Assembly (NCBI GenBank): GCA_963727245.1
Contig: CAVSFO010000018.1
Location: 389,981 to 453,980 of the forward strand
DNA: 64,000 nt
Source: JBKQVT01 sp963727245
GTDB taxonomy: Bacteria; Planctomycetota; Planctomycetia; Pirellulales; Thermoguttaceae
Reading direction: 5' to 3'
Shown here: positions 34,991 through 44,241 of the stretch, piece after piece
How positions within the stretch are numbered: the first letter of the stretch is position 1
How the letters are laid out: every line of letters begins with the position of its first letter
Notes under the pieces: generated by a model
Told to the model about the DNA's origin: nothing
Database searches by the model: none
What the model saw: the letters and a program-made list of their open reading frames with translations, nothing else
Position numbers and translations under genes: made by a program

Positions 34991-35090
34991 GGCGGCCCAC
35001 GGGCGGTCGGGGCGTGGGCGTGTTGATCTGAGCGGGCGACATGTGGTAGAATCGTGGTCATGGGGGGGGCATTCTCTTAGGGGGCCTGCA

Positions 35091-35351
35091 ATGACGATCT
35101 TGGAGACGGGTGACAACGGCGATCTGCGGGTGCCAGCCAAATTGATCGGCGGTGTCAAGCCGCATACGCCCTTTGAACTGCAAGTTACCGGCGAGGTTCT
35201 TACCCTTCGCCCCCTGGCAGGGCAGCAGCCGTTCTGGCGGCGCGCGACGCCGGCCCAGCGGGCGGAGGCATTCCGAAAATGGGCTGCGGCGTGCCCGCCC
35301 GTCCCCCGCCTGCCGGATGAGGCCCTTCAGCGCGAGAACTGGTACGATTAA
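35091..35351 (+). CDS. AbrB/MazE-type antitoxin without a partner toxin
   Basis: 86 residues from the ATG at 35091. The SpoVT-AbrB swapped-hairpin fold is suggested by MTILETGDNGDLRVPAKLIG and FELQVTGEVLTLRPL; the C-terminal PRLPDEALQRENWYD resembles the toxin-contacting tail of VapB-type antitoxins. The expected PIN toxin gene is missing: a palindromic element starts 10 bp after the stop and peroxiredoxin lies beyond. It may be a solitary antitoxin or regulator left after loss of the toxin. Confidence 0.7.
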   Translation: MTILETGDNGDLRVPAKLIGGVKPHTPFELQVTGEVLTLRPLAGQQPFWRRATPAQRAEAFRKWAAACPPVPRLPDEALQRENWYD

Positions 35352-35360
35352 TGCCCTCGG

Positions 35361-35435
35361 GTGCCACTGCTGGCTTGTCCAGCAGTGCGGAACGACCAGC
35401 ACCGGCGGCACTGCTGGACAAGCCAGCAGTGGCAC
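35361..35435. repeat. GTGCCACTGCTGGCTTGTCC palindrome
   Basis: Long inverted repeat, arms 35361-35387 and 35407-35435, nearly perfect. Related to the element inside uvrA (28896-28957). It lies between convergent genes. Confidence 0.85.
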
Positions 35436-35446
35436 ATGGCGCCGCC

Positions 35447-35992
35447 CTACTTCTTTTCCGCTACGCCCAATTCCTTGAGCTTCGCGGCCACGTCGGCTGC
35501 GTGGGTCGCGGTCTTCACCGCCTTGTCGATGAAGAGAATCTTGCCGTCCTTGCCGATGTAAAAAGTCCAACGCTGCGCCACCGGGCGGACCGCGCTGGTG
35601 ACGCCGTACGCCCGGGCCGTCTCGCCCTTGGGATCGCTGAGGATCGGATAGTCGGCCCCGAGCGACTCGGCGAACTTGCGGTTCTTCTCCGGCGTATCGC
35701 AACTGGCGGTGAAATAGGCCGCCGCGAACTTCCGCAAGGCATCGCCGCCGGCGCGAAACGACTTGCACTCGCTGGTGCAGCCGGGCGTAAAGGCCCTGGG
35801 AAACCAGGCCAACACGACCACCTTCTTGCCGTGGTAGTCGGCCAGATGGTAAGTCTTGCCGTCGCTGCCGGGCAGGGTAAAGTCGGGGGCCGCATCGCCC
35901 GGCTTCAGCTCGGCCGCCGTCGCCCGGCTGACGGCCCACAGCACGCCCACGCTTCCCGCAATCGCCGCAAAGAACAGATAGAACCATCTCAT
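35447..35992 (-). CDS. Exported peroxiredoxin (BCP/AhpC-TSA type)
   Basis: 181 residues. A signal sequence (MRWFYLFFAAIAGSVGVLWA) precedes a thioredoxin-fold peroxiredoxin: LKPGDAAPDFTLPGSDGKTY, then AWFPRAFTPGCTSECKSF with the peroxidatic cysteine in PGCTSEC (second Cys five residues on, as in one-type BCPs). TASCDTPEKNRKFAESLGAD and TFYIGKDGKILFID complete the family pattern. It reduces peroxides, here in the periplasm or at the membrane. Length normal apart from the added signal. Confidence 0.88.
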   Translation of the reverse strand: MRWFYLFFAAIAGSVGVLWAVSRATAAELKPGDAAPDFTLPGSDGKTYHLADYHGKKVVVLAWFPRAFTPGCTSECKSFRAGGDALRKFAAAYFTASCDTPEKNRKFAESLGADYPILSDPKGETARAYGVTSAVRPVAQRWTFYIGKDGKILFIDKAVKTATHAADVAAKLKELGVAEKK

Positions 35993-36052
35993 GGTATCAC
36001 CTCCAAAGCTAAGTGCTAACTTCTGACCCCAGGCACGCAGTGCCCGGGCTTT

Positions 36053-37088
36053 TCATCCTTCCCCCTTCCGCCCTCCGCCTTCCGCCTTTATCATCAGCAC
36101 CGCCGTGCCGCTGAGGCGATCGTGCTTGAGGTCGGCAAGCGCCTGGTTGGCCTCGGCCAGCGGATACAACGTGGTGTGCGGCCGGACGGGGATCTCGGCC
36201 GCCTCGGCCAGCAGGTGGCGGCCGTCGTCGCGGGTGTTGCACGTCACCGAGCGGATGTCGCGCTCGTAGAAGACGTAACGCTCGTAGTCCAGCGCCGGGA
36301 TGGGCGTCATGTAGATGCCGGCCAGCGCCAGGGTGCCGCCTTTCTTCAGCGCGGCCAGCGCCGGCGGCACCAGTTCGCCGGCGGGGGCGAACAGGATCGC
36401 GCTGTCGGTGCGCACCGGCATGTCCGTCGCGTCGGCCCCCACCCAGACCGCGCCCATCTGCCGGGCCAGCTCGCGGTGCCGCTCCTCGCGGGTGACGACG
36501 TAGACCTGGCAGCCGCGATGGTTGGCGATTTGGATCAGCACGTGGGCGGAAGAGCCGAAGCCGTACATGGCCAGCGTTCCGCCGACGAGGCAGATTGGCC
36601 CGCCGCAGGGCCCGATAGCCGATGATGCCCGCGCACAGCAGTGGGGCGGCCTCGACATCGCTGAAGGCGGCGGGGATGGCGTAGGCGAAGTCCTCGCGGA
36701 CCAGGGCATATTCGGCGTAGCCGCCGTCGGCGTGATAGCCGGTGAAGCGGGTGTGCTCGCAGAGGTTTTCGCGCCCGCTGGCGCAGTATTCGCATTGGCC
36801 GCAGGTCGCGCGCAGCCAGGCGATGCCGGCCCGGGCGCCGACGGCAAGTCCTCCGCGACAGCCCGGCCCCAGCTTATCGACCGTGCCGACGACCTGGTGG
36901 CCGGGGATGACGGGCATTTTCTGCTCGGGCAGATCGCCTTCGATCACGTGCAGATCGGTGCGGCAAACGGCGCAGCAGTGCACGCGGAGGCGCAATTCGC
37001 CTTGGCCCGGCTCGGGCGTGGGCACGTCGCGCAACTGCAACGGGGCGCTTTCCACGGCGGCGATCCGCTCCAGCACCATGGCTTTCAT
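36053..37088 (-). CDS. Zinc-dependent alcohol dehydrogenase (frameshift; C-terminus in a repeat)
   Basis: Starts at the ATG at 37088 (MKAMVLERIAAVESAPLQLR). The catalytic zinc site is in HCCAVCRTDLHVIEGD and GHQVVG; the structural zinc loop is CGQCEYCASGRENLCEH. The frame changes at about 36595, where RALRRANL continues as GGTLAMYGFGSSAHVLIQIA in another frame. A single indel would give one protein of about 345 residues. The C-terminus KAEGGGRKGEG lies in the purine-rich dispersed repeat also found at 32690 and 51565. The enzyme is of the CAD/propanol-preferring type; the physiological alcohol is unknown. Confidence 0.75.
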
Positions 37089-37352
37089 CGACCCGGCCTC
37101 CACAAGCCTCGGGCGAGCGGCCGCTCGCCCGGTTGCCCTATTGTACGGGTGGCGGCAAGGAGGGGGAGGAGGGGAGTGGCGGCGCCGTTGAGTGGTTCCA
37201 TTCCCACCGGTCGTGACCCGCTGCGCGGGTGCCCCGTGGGCGTGGGGTGTGGCGCCACGATGGTCGTGGATTGCACGCCCCAAGCCCACCGGCTGCGTCC
37301 GGTGGGAAAGTGCCGGTGCGCCAATTACGGCACACGGCGTGTGCCTAATACG
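37089..37352. other. Gap with GCCCACCGG and GGCACACGGCGTGTGC fragments
   Basis: Contains a partial GCCCACCGG-family palindrome (about 37198-37310) and a copy of the GGCACACGGCGTGTGC palindrome near 37330. No gene or clear promoter. Confidence 0.5.
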
Positions 37353-39567
37353 TTACCGCCGCGGCTTGAAGATCACCGTGGCCAGCGGCGGCAGCGTGAC
37401 GACGATTGACGCCGGCCGGCCGTGACTTTGCACCGATTCGGCCCGCACTCCCGGGCCGTTTCCCAGGTTGCTGCCGTTGTAGAACGACGAGTCGCTGTTG
37501 AAGATTTCCTCATACCAGCCCCCTTCCGGCACTCCCAGGCGGTGCTGCCAGCGGGGCACGGGCGTGAAGTTGTTGCAGACGACCAGGAAGTCGCTCGGGT
37601 TCTTCGCCAGGCGGATGTAGCTGAGCGTGCTGTCCTCGTAGTTGTGGCAGTCGATCCACTGGAAGCCGTGATAGTCGAAATCGACTTCGTAGAGGGCCTG
37701 CTCGCGGCGATAGAGGGCGTTCAGATCGGCGACGCACTTTTGCAGGCCGCGGTGGGTATCCCATTGCAGCAGGTGCCACTGCAAGCTCTCGTCAAAGTTC
37801 CACTCGTTCCACTGGCCGAACTCGCTCCCCATGAAGAGCAACTTCTTGCCCGGATGCGTCCACAAGTAGCTGTACAGCAGGCGCAGATTGGCGAACTTCT
37901 GCCACAAGTCGCCGGGCATCTGGTCCAGCAGCGAGCCCTTGCAATGGACGATTTCGTCGTGCGACAGCGGCAGCACGAAGTTTTCGTGGAAGGCGTAGAT
38001 CAGGCTGAAGGTCAGCTCGTCGTGGTGATACTTGCGATGGATGGGCTCGTGGTGCATGTAGCCGAGGGTGTCGTTCATCCAGCCCATGTTCCACTTCAGG
38101 CTGAAGCCCAGTCCGCCCAGGTAGGTCGGCCGCGAGACGCCCGCCCAGGCGGTCGATTCCTCGGCGATGGTGAGGATGCCGGGGAACTGGAAGTGGGACT
38201 GCTCGTTGAGTTCCTTGAGGAAGGAGATGGCCTGGATGTTTTCCCGCCCGCCGAACTCGTTGGGCAGCCAGTCGCCGTCCTGGCGGCTGTAATCGAGGTA
38301 GAGCATCGAGGCCACGGCATCGACGCGGACGCCGTCGATGTGGTACTTGTCGAACCAGAACAGGGCGTTGGAAATGAGGTAGTTGCGGACCTCGTGGCGG
38401 CCGTAGTTGAAAATCAGCGTGCCCCAGTCGCGATGCTCGCCGCGGCGAGGATCGGCATGCTCATAGAGCGCGGTGCCGTCGAACTGCCGCAGGCCGTGGC
38501 CGTCGCGGGGAAAATGCGCCGGCACCCAGTCGATCACCACGCCGATGTCGTTCTGGTGGCAAAGGTCGACAAAGTACATGAAATCCTGGGGGCTGCCGTA
38601 GCGGCTGGTGGCGGCGTAATAGCCCACCGTCTGGTAGCCCCAACTGGCCGAAAGCGGGTGCTCGCTGGGCGGCAGCAGCTCCAGGTGCGTAAAGCCCATC
38701 TCCTTGCAATACTCGACCAGTTGATGGGCCAAGTCGCGATAGCTCAGCCAGCGGCCGGGATCGTCGCCGGGCCGCCGCCAACTGCCCAGGTGGACTTCGT
38801 AGAACGACAGCGGCCGCTCCAGCCAGTTGGTCTCGCGGCGGCGGCTCACCCACTGGGCGTCGCGCCAATGATAGCGATTCAAATCGATCACCTTCGAGGC
38901 CGTCCGCGGCGGCACCTCGGCGCCGAAGGCAAACGGGTCGCACTTCTCGAAAGTCGCATTGTCGTGGCGGATCTGGTACTTGTAGAGGGTGCCTTCGCCC
39001 AGCCCGGGCACGAACAATTCCCAGAAGCCGCTGGGGATGTGCTTGCGCATGGGGTGACGGCGGCCGTCCCAGGCGTTGAAGTCGCCGACCACGCTGACGG
39101 CTGGTGGCGTTGGGCGCCCAGACGGCGAAGTTCACCCCCTCGACGCCGTCGATGGTGCGAAGCTGCGCCCCCAGGCGGTTGTAGCACTGCCAGTGCCGGC
39201 CTTCGTTCAGCAGGTGCAGATCGTAATCGGTCAGCAGGTGCGGAAAGGAGTAAGGATCGTGCATGGTCATCTTCCTTCCCCCTTCGTCGGCGACGCGGAG
39301 GACGTAGCGCGATTTCTCGTCGGTCTCGGGGACCGGACAAATGGCCTCGAACAAGCCGGCGGGATGGATGCGCCGCATGGGCCGCCCGGCGTCGTTGCGC
39401 ACCGGATCGACCACCCAGGCCTGGGCAGACTGGGGCAAAAACGCCCGCACCGCCAGGGCCCGGCGTCCCGACTCGTCGACCAGATGGGGACCCAAGAGTT
39501 CAAAGGGGTTCTCGTGCCTTCCCTCAATGAGCTGCCGAATACTCTCCACAGGAGCCGTGGTTCGCAC
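37353..39567 (-). CDS. glgB: Glycogen branching enzyme (single frameshift near the N-terminal domain end)
   Basis: The GTG at 39567 is the likely start because AAGGAGG lies seven bases upstream; a GTG at 39573 overlaps that ribosome-binding site. Residues 1-160 are the N-terminal carbohydrate-binding domain (IEGRHENPFELLGPH). The frame changes near 39100: NATS continues as VVGDFNAWDGRRHPM in another frame, explained by one extra C. The catalytic domain carries DGVRVDAVASMLYLDYSR (nucleophile Asp), LTIAEESTAW (acid/base Glu) and LPLSHDEIVH. GlgB makes alpha-1,6 branches in glycogen. Normal length about 735 residues if the indel is corrected. Confidence 0.88.
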
Positions 39568-40093
39568 GCGCACCTCCTTGCAGATATTTTAACCAATTAG
39601 ACACCCTAACGCGAATCCCCCAAACTACTCCTCTTTCCTCATACCCAGGTGGTATATCCAATGTCTCCGGCGGGGGAGCATTGGGGGAAAGGGCATGGGG
39701 GCCATCGAACCGCCTCCGGCAGCACTCGACCTGATGGAATCGCATCGCCCGTTCCATCCGCTGCCAGAGGTCGAAATTCTTCACCGGCACCATCTGGCCG
39801 AAGAATTCCCATCGCCAGCCGTTGGTCTGCCACTCGGGCAGTCCGTATTGCATTCCATTGCGAATGTAGCTGCTGCACCCCATCAGCGTGACCTGGGAGG
39901 GCTGATCGAGCGATTCCAGGGCCCGGACCACGGTAAGCAGCTCGAGGCGTTCACCTTGCAAGCCGGGTTCCACGTCGGCCGCATGGACTTGCTCCGTGCC
40001 ATCGGCCGAGCGGATGGTGAACTGCCAATGGCCGACCCCCTGCACGGGGCGGGATTGGGAAAACAGCAGATAGTGCGGCGTTGCAACGTCCAT
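39524..40093 (-). CDS. RNase H-fold protein lacking most catalytic residues
   Basis: 189 residues. Alignment by eye with RNase HI shows HWQFTIRSADGTEQV, LQGERLELLTVVRALESL (the second catalytic acid is retained), VTLMGCSSYIRNGMQY where RNase HI has the catalytic Asp in TDSQYV (here Cys), and VPVKNFDLWQRMERAMRFHQ, a very typical RNase H segment. The first catalytic Asp is also replaced, and the C-terminal acidic/His region is absent. A non-catalytic nucleic-acid-binding role is therefore likely. Its end overlaps the glgB start by 44 bases. Confidence 0.7.
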   Translation of the reverse strand: MDVATPHYLLFSQSRPVQGVGHWQFTIRSADGTEQVHAADVEPGLQGERLELLTVVRALESLDQPSQVTLMGCSSYIRNGMQYGLPEWQTNGWRWEFFGQMVPVKNFDLWQRMERAMRFHQVECCRRRFDGPHALSPNAPPPETLDIPPGYEERGVVWGIRVRVSNWLKYLQGGARANHGSCGEYSAAH

Positions 40094-40641
40094 CGCAGTT
40101 AAGGGTTTATCGGGGTAACTATGGCAATAGTATGGTTAATTTAGCTAAGGCCGGAAAACCAGCAAACATATTCCGTCGCCAATATCTCCGTCTTGCGGAG
40201 GAAACGGCAGTAGTGTCACGTTGTCTCACACGACGCAGGCGGCACCAATTGGCTTATCGGCAACAGCTACGCAGGCTATGCAGTTTATCTAGAGTGACGC
40301 TGATGGAGGGATGGTCGCCCGAAGCCCACCGGCTGCGTCCGGTGGGAACGGAGTGGGACGCGGTTGGCCCCTCCATTCCCACCGGACGCAGCCGGTGGGC
40401 TTCGGGGAGTGGGGTATCCCGCACATGCCATGTGCGGCGTTTTTGTGGCCCACAGTCCGTGGTCGTGACCGGTCATGGATGGTGGGTTGTGTAATGCACT
40501 GCCTTCGGGGTAACATTTACCCGGACGAAGGGGAGGCTTCGCCATGGATTTGGACCCCGTCCGGTGCAAACTGCTTCGCGGAGGCGTGCTGCCGGCGGAG
40601 GTCCGTCAGCCGGGCCGCGCCACAATGCAGCGAGTAAGAAC
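40094..40641. other. Gap with a GCCCACCGG palindrome
   Basis: An inverted repeat at about 40318-40405 (AAGCCCACCGGCTGCGTCCG and its complement) and a CGCACATGCCATGTGCGG palindrome near 40422 are present. The upstream half is AT-richer and shows no recognised gene. Confidence 0.55.
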
Positions 40642-41267
40642 ATGACTTCCAGCCAACCACAGACCGCCGCGCCCGCCATGAGAGTCCGTTGGTTCCAGTT
40701 TACGCTCCGCGAGCTGCTCTTGGTGGGTTTGGCTTTGTGCCTGCTGATGGCCCTGATCGTCAGCCAACGGCGCAGTACCGCGAACGTCCTTTTACCGCTC
40801 TTTTCCCGCGAACGCGAATAAGGCCGTCGCGGACGTATGCAGCCGGCTGGGTTTGGCGCAGTCACGTGGCACCTTGCCCTCGGGCTTTGACGTGGGTGCG
40901 ACCTCCTCGTTCAATGAACAGCCAGAGAGGGGCGTGCTCGTGGCCAGCGCTCAATTCCCGTTTCTCTCGCCGCCGGCCAGCGAGTCGGGAAAAGTTGTTG
41001 CGGAGTTGCAGAAAGAGATCGAGCGCCTCTTAAGGCAGCATGGCTGCGAGATTCGCGGACACGGACAGGGCCCTTTCCTGCGCAAGCCGAGGACCAAGAG
41101 GCTTCCATGGCTTCAGCTATGAATACAGCAAGGGGGGCACCAACGGCGACATTTATGTCTATGCCATGGAAGGGCAGAGCGGGTATGCCGGAGCCGGGTT
41201 CGGCACCAGCGAAGGCCCGGAGTACCCCTGGGTCCTCGTGTTCCTGGTCCATGAGTGGGTGAAGTAG
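40642..41267 (+). CDS. Unrecognised membrane-anchored protein, broken into three frames
   Basis: The ATG at 40642 starts an N-terminal helix (VRWFQFTLRELLLVGLALCL) of the type found in many planctomycete anchored proteins. The protein continues in a second frame from about 40805 (KAVADVCSRLGLAQSRGTLP and GKVVAELQKEIERLLRQHG) and in a third from about 41085 (FHGFSYEYSKGGTNGDIYVY to the TAG at 41267). Two indels would restore one reading frame of about 205 residues. No domain was recognised. Confidence 0.55.
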
Positions 41268-41287
41268 GGCTCGCAAAAGAATAAATT

Positions 41288-41331
41288 GGGGACGGTCCCA
41301 ATTTTCGTTCGACGAAAATGGGACTGTCCCC
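41288..41331. repeat. GGGGACGGTCCC palindrome
   Basis: Member of the family at 3126, 10348, 20382 and 20452, with one arm changed to GGGGACGGTCCC. Between the broken gene and the HEAT lipoprotein gene. No flanking duplication recognised. Confidence 0.85.
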
Positions 41332-41395
41332 CTGGGTCTCCCACAGGTTACTTCGTTACGGGCCTTAGGACCCGCTGGGTCGCCAAGAGGTGAAA

Positions 41396-42874
41396 ATGTT
41401 GCGATGGTTGATTGCCGCCGCTCTCGTTTTCTTCTGGACAGGGTGCCAGCAGGCGCCGAGCGTACCGGCCGCACCGGCTGTACCGACCTACCGGGGAAAG
41501 CCCCTGGCCGCGTGGGTGGCTGCGGCCGGAAGCAGCGACTCGGAAACGCAAAGCCAGGCGCTCGCGGCCCTGGCAGAAATCGGGCCGGAGGCGGCGCCGA
41601 CGGCCATCCCGATTCTGATGAAATTGCTCAAAAACGAGGACAAGCAGATTCAGTTGTCGGCGATTAACGCCTTGGGGATGATCGGCCCGGGGGCGAAGGA
41701 CGCCATCCCCGCGCTGGCAGAATTGCTGAGCAATCAGGCCGCTTCGGTTCGGGGCACCGCCGCCAGGACCTTGGGAAAGCTCGGACCGGCCGCCGTTCCG
41801 CCGCTAGTGCTTGCGATCGAAGACATCAAGCTTCGAGCCAGCGCCGCTTGCGCCTTAAGCGAAATAGGCCCGGGGGCCATGGCCGCCGCCCCCGCCCTGG
41901 CCAAATTGCTCAAGGACGACGACGCGAACGTTCGGTTTCTGGCCTTCGTCGCCCTCTACCAGATCGGTCCGGCAGGCCTCCCGGTTCTCCGCGAGATGTT
42001 CGAGGACCGGGACTGGCACGTTCGGCACGCCGGGCTGGCGTTATGTCTATTCTGGAAGACGGTTCCGCAGGCCGAGGCGGCCGTTCCCGACCTGACGAAA
42101 TTGCTCAAGGACAAGAACCAACAGGTTCAGCTCAGTGCGATTCGCGTCCTGGGGATGATCGGCCCCAAGGCGAAGGCGGCCGCGGCGGCCCTCACGGCAT
42201 TGCTCGGCGACGAGGACGCCTTGGTTCGCCAGGCGGCGGCCGAGGCCCTGGGAAACATCGGTCCCGAGGCGCAGGCGGCTGTGGGTCCGCTGACGATGAT
42301 GCTCGCGGACGAGTTGCCTTCGCTCCGGGAGGTGGCCGCGACGGCCCTGGGGAAGATGGGCCCGGCGGCCAAGGCCGCCACGGCGCCGCTGGCGAACTTG
42401 CTGGGCGACGAGGATAAGCAAGTTCGCCTTGCCGCCGCCGAGGCCGTGGGGAAAGCAGCGGCCAAGACTCCCGAGGCCAATCGTGCCGTCCTGGTCCTCA
42501 TCGAAATGCTCAAGGACAAAGAGTGGCGGGTGCGGGCGCGGGCGGCCGAGGCCCTGGGAAGCATCGGTCCCGAGGCCGGGCCGGCCACTGCCGCGCTGGT
42601 CGTCGCGGCCAAGGACACCTGCGGGTGTTATGCGTTCGATGCCCTGGGGAAGATCGGTCCGGCGGCGATTCCCGTCCTTGTGGAAATGCTCGAGGACGAG
42701 AAGGTGTGGGTTCGGCAGGAGGCGGCCTGCGCCCTGGCGAGGATGGGCCCGGCGGCGACCTCCGCCGTCACGGCGCTGTTGGACGATGGGGATTTCGGCG
42801 TGCGGCAGGCTGCCAAGGACGCCTTGCAATGGCAGGCGTCTTATGCGGAACAGAAGAAGGGATCGGGGCCTTGA
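41396..42874 (+). CDS. HEAT-repeat lipoprotein
   Basis: 492 residues from the ATG at 41396 (an in-frame GTG two codons earlier lacks better support). The signal ends in a lipobox FFWTGC (Cys17). From about residue 35 to the end the sequence is a run of HEAT/PBS-lyase-like repeats of about 38 residues with the consensus ALGxIGPxAxxAxPALxxLL. Such solenoids bind proteins. It would be anchored in the envelope facing the periplasm. A strong terminator follows at 42895. The long antisense ORF over this gene is a shadow of the Ala-rich repeats. Confidence 0.88.
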   Translation: MLRWLIAAALVFFWTGCQQAPSVPAAPAVPTYRGKPLAAWVAAAGSSDSETQSQALAALAEIGPEAAPTAIPILMKLLKNEDKQIQLSAINALGMIGPGAKDAIPALAELLSNQAASVRGTAARTLGKLGPAAVPPLVLAIEDIKLRASAACALSEIGPGAMAAAPALAKLLKDDDANVRFLAFVALYQIGPAGLPVLREMFEDRDWHVRHAGLALCLFWKTVPQAEAAVPDLTKLLKDKNQQVQLSAIRVLGMIGPKAKAAAAALTALLGDEDALVRQAAAEALGNIGPEAQAAVGPLTMMLADELPSLREVAATALGKMGPAAKAATAPLANLLGDEDKQVRLAAAEAVGKAAAKTPEANRAVLVLIEMLKDKEWRVRARAAEALGSIGPEAGPATAALVVAAKDTCGCYAFDALGKIGPAAIPVLVEMLEDEKVWVRQEAACALARMGPAATSAVTALLDDGDFGVRQAAKDALQWQASYAEQKKGSGP

Positions 42875-42894
42875 GACGCGGTTGGTGCTTGAGC

Positions 42895-42920
42895 CCCCCG
42901 GACGCAGTCCGGGGGTTTTT
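42895..42920 (+). terminator. Rho-independent terminator after the HEAT lipoprotein gene
   Basis: A perfect 9-bp stem CCCCCGGAC / GTCCGGGGG with a GCA loop is followed directly by TTTTT, 20 bp after the stop codon. Confidence 0.88.
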
Positions 42921-42963
42921 CCAACCCCTGGCCCCTGGTCCCTGGCCCCCGGCCCCTGGTTCT

Positions 42964-44241
42964 TCACACCGCGCTTCGCAGCGGCCGGACGACCGGCGCG
43001 ATGCCGCTGTAGTATTGCAACAGCCGCTGCCAGTTCTGCGGAGAACCGGGCGTCAGCCGGCCGAGAATCCGCGGCGTCTCCGTGCCCGTGATCGCCGTGG
43101 CGTTGGCCGGGATGTTGTCGAGATAGAGCATCGCCAGCAAGGCCACGCAGGCCGGCGTGAGCGACTGGGACGTAAGCGAGGCTTCCTCGATTTGCACCAG
43201 CGGAAGCTCCGTCTCCTGGGCGATCTCGCGGAGCAACATGCCGTTGTGCTGGCCGCCGCCGGTGACGACCAGCTCGTCCAGCGCGGCGTCCTCCGGCAGC
43301 GTCCTCCGCAGGGCCAGGGCAACCGCCTTGGCGATGAAATGGGTGGCCGTGCAAAGCAGGTCGCGGATCGACCAGTTCGACTCGACGGCCAGTTGCAGGG
43401 CCTCGGTCAGGAATCGTTCGGGCCGAATGCCGCGGGGATGCCAGCGCGGCAACGGCGCCTGTAAACCGGGATCCAATAGCCAGCGCTCGATCAGCGGATC
43501 CAGCCGGTGTCCCTGGGCGGCCATGCGGCCTCCGGGATCGAAGAGGTGTTCGCCGCTGGAGAGCCGCTGGGCCAACACGTCCAGCATCGCCGTGCCGGGA
43601 CCGGCCTCGAAGGAGAGGATCCGGGCCGCCGCGCGGTCGGAGGTTTGGGCGGGAAGGTAGCTGATCCGCGCGGTGCGGCCCAGGTCCAGCAGCACGCGGC
43701 TGCAATCGCGGCGGCCCAACAACAGCCACTCCGGCAGGGCGAGCAGCGGGCCGCCCAGGCCGCCTTGGGCCAGATCGCGGGCGGGAAAGGCGTCCAAGAC
43801 GTTCAGACCGGTCAACTCGGCGACCCTGGCGGCGTCGCACCAGCCCAAATAACCGACCACTTCGGCCTGCACGCAGCCCCAGAATCCCGGATCGTAGAGT
43901 CCGGCGGCCAGGATGCGGTCGGCCGTGAGCCCGGCGTCGGCCAACAGGTCGCCCAGCAGGGCCGCTTCGGTTTCCGCCAGTTGCGCCCGGGCTTTGGCCA
44001 GGAGGGCGGCCGAGCAGGCCGAGGCGTCCACGGCCGGGCGCAGCAGGGCGGCGGTCTCCTTGGGGACCTTGTCGCTGCGGGCGGCGGCCAGCTCGGCCCG
44101 GGCATCCAGCCCCCGCCCGACGACGCTCACCACGGCGGCCGTCACTTCGGCCCCCTGCGATGAGATCGACACGCCGGCCAGCCAGCGGCGGTTGTCGCCC
44201 GGGCGCGAATGGTCGAAGGGGAGAACGGCGGCGGGAGGCAT
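42964..44241 (-). CDS. anmK: Anhydro-N-acetylmuramic acid kinase
   Basis: 425 residues from the ATG at 44241, whose TGATG overlaps the upstream stop by one base. Family motifs are SFEAGPGTAMLDVLAQRLSS, LVVTGGGQHNGMLLREIAQ and LDLGRTARISYLP. The N-terminal lobe (ELAAARSDKVPKETAALL) is more diverged than in gammaproteobacteria. It phosphorylates anhydro-MurNAc from recycled cell wall. The upstream long in-frame extension runs antisense through the amidotransferase and was not used. The same-strand amidotransferase upstream may act on peptide or amide substrates in recycling; this is inference. Confidence 0.88.
   Translation of the reverse strand: MPPAAVLPFDHSRPGDNRRWLAGVSISSQGAEVTAAVVSVVGRGLDARAELAAARSDKVPKETAALLRPAVDASACSAALLAKARAQLAETEAALLGDLLADAGLTADRILAAGLYDPGFWGCVQAEVVGYLGWCDAARVAELTGLNVLDAFPARDLAQGGLGGPLLALPEWLLLGRRDCSRVLLDLGRTARISYLPAQTSDRAAARILSFEAGPGTAMLDVLAQRLSSGEHLFDPGGRMAAQGHRLDPLIERWLLDPGLQAPLPRWHPRGIRPERFLTEALQLAVESNWSIRDLLCTATHFIAKAVALALRRTLPEDAALDELVVTGGGQHNGMLLREIAQETELPLVQIEEASLTSQSLTPACVALLAMLYLDNIPANATAITGTETPRILGRLTPGSPQNWQRLLQYYSGIAPVVRPLRSAV

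Noticed and set aside
39574..40093. The RNase H-like gene as a true RNase HI
   Set aside because: Catalytic Asp residues are replaced or missing, so the enzyme name was not used.
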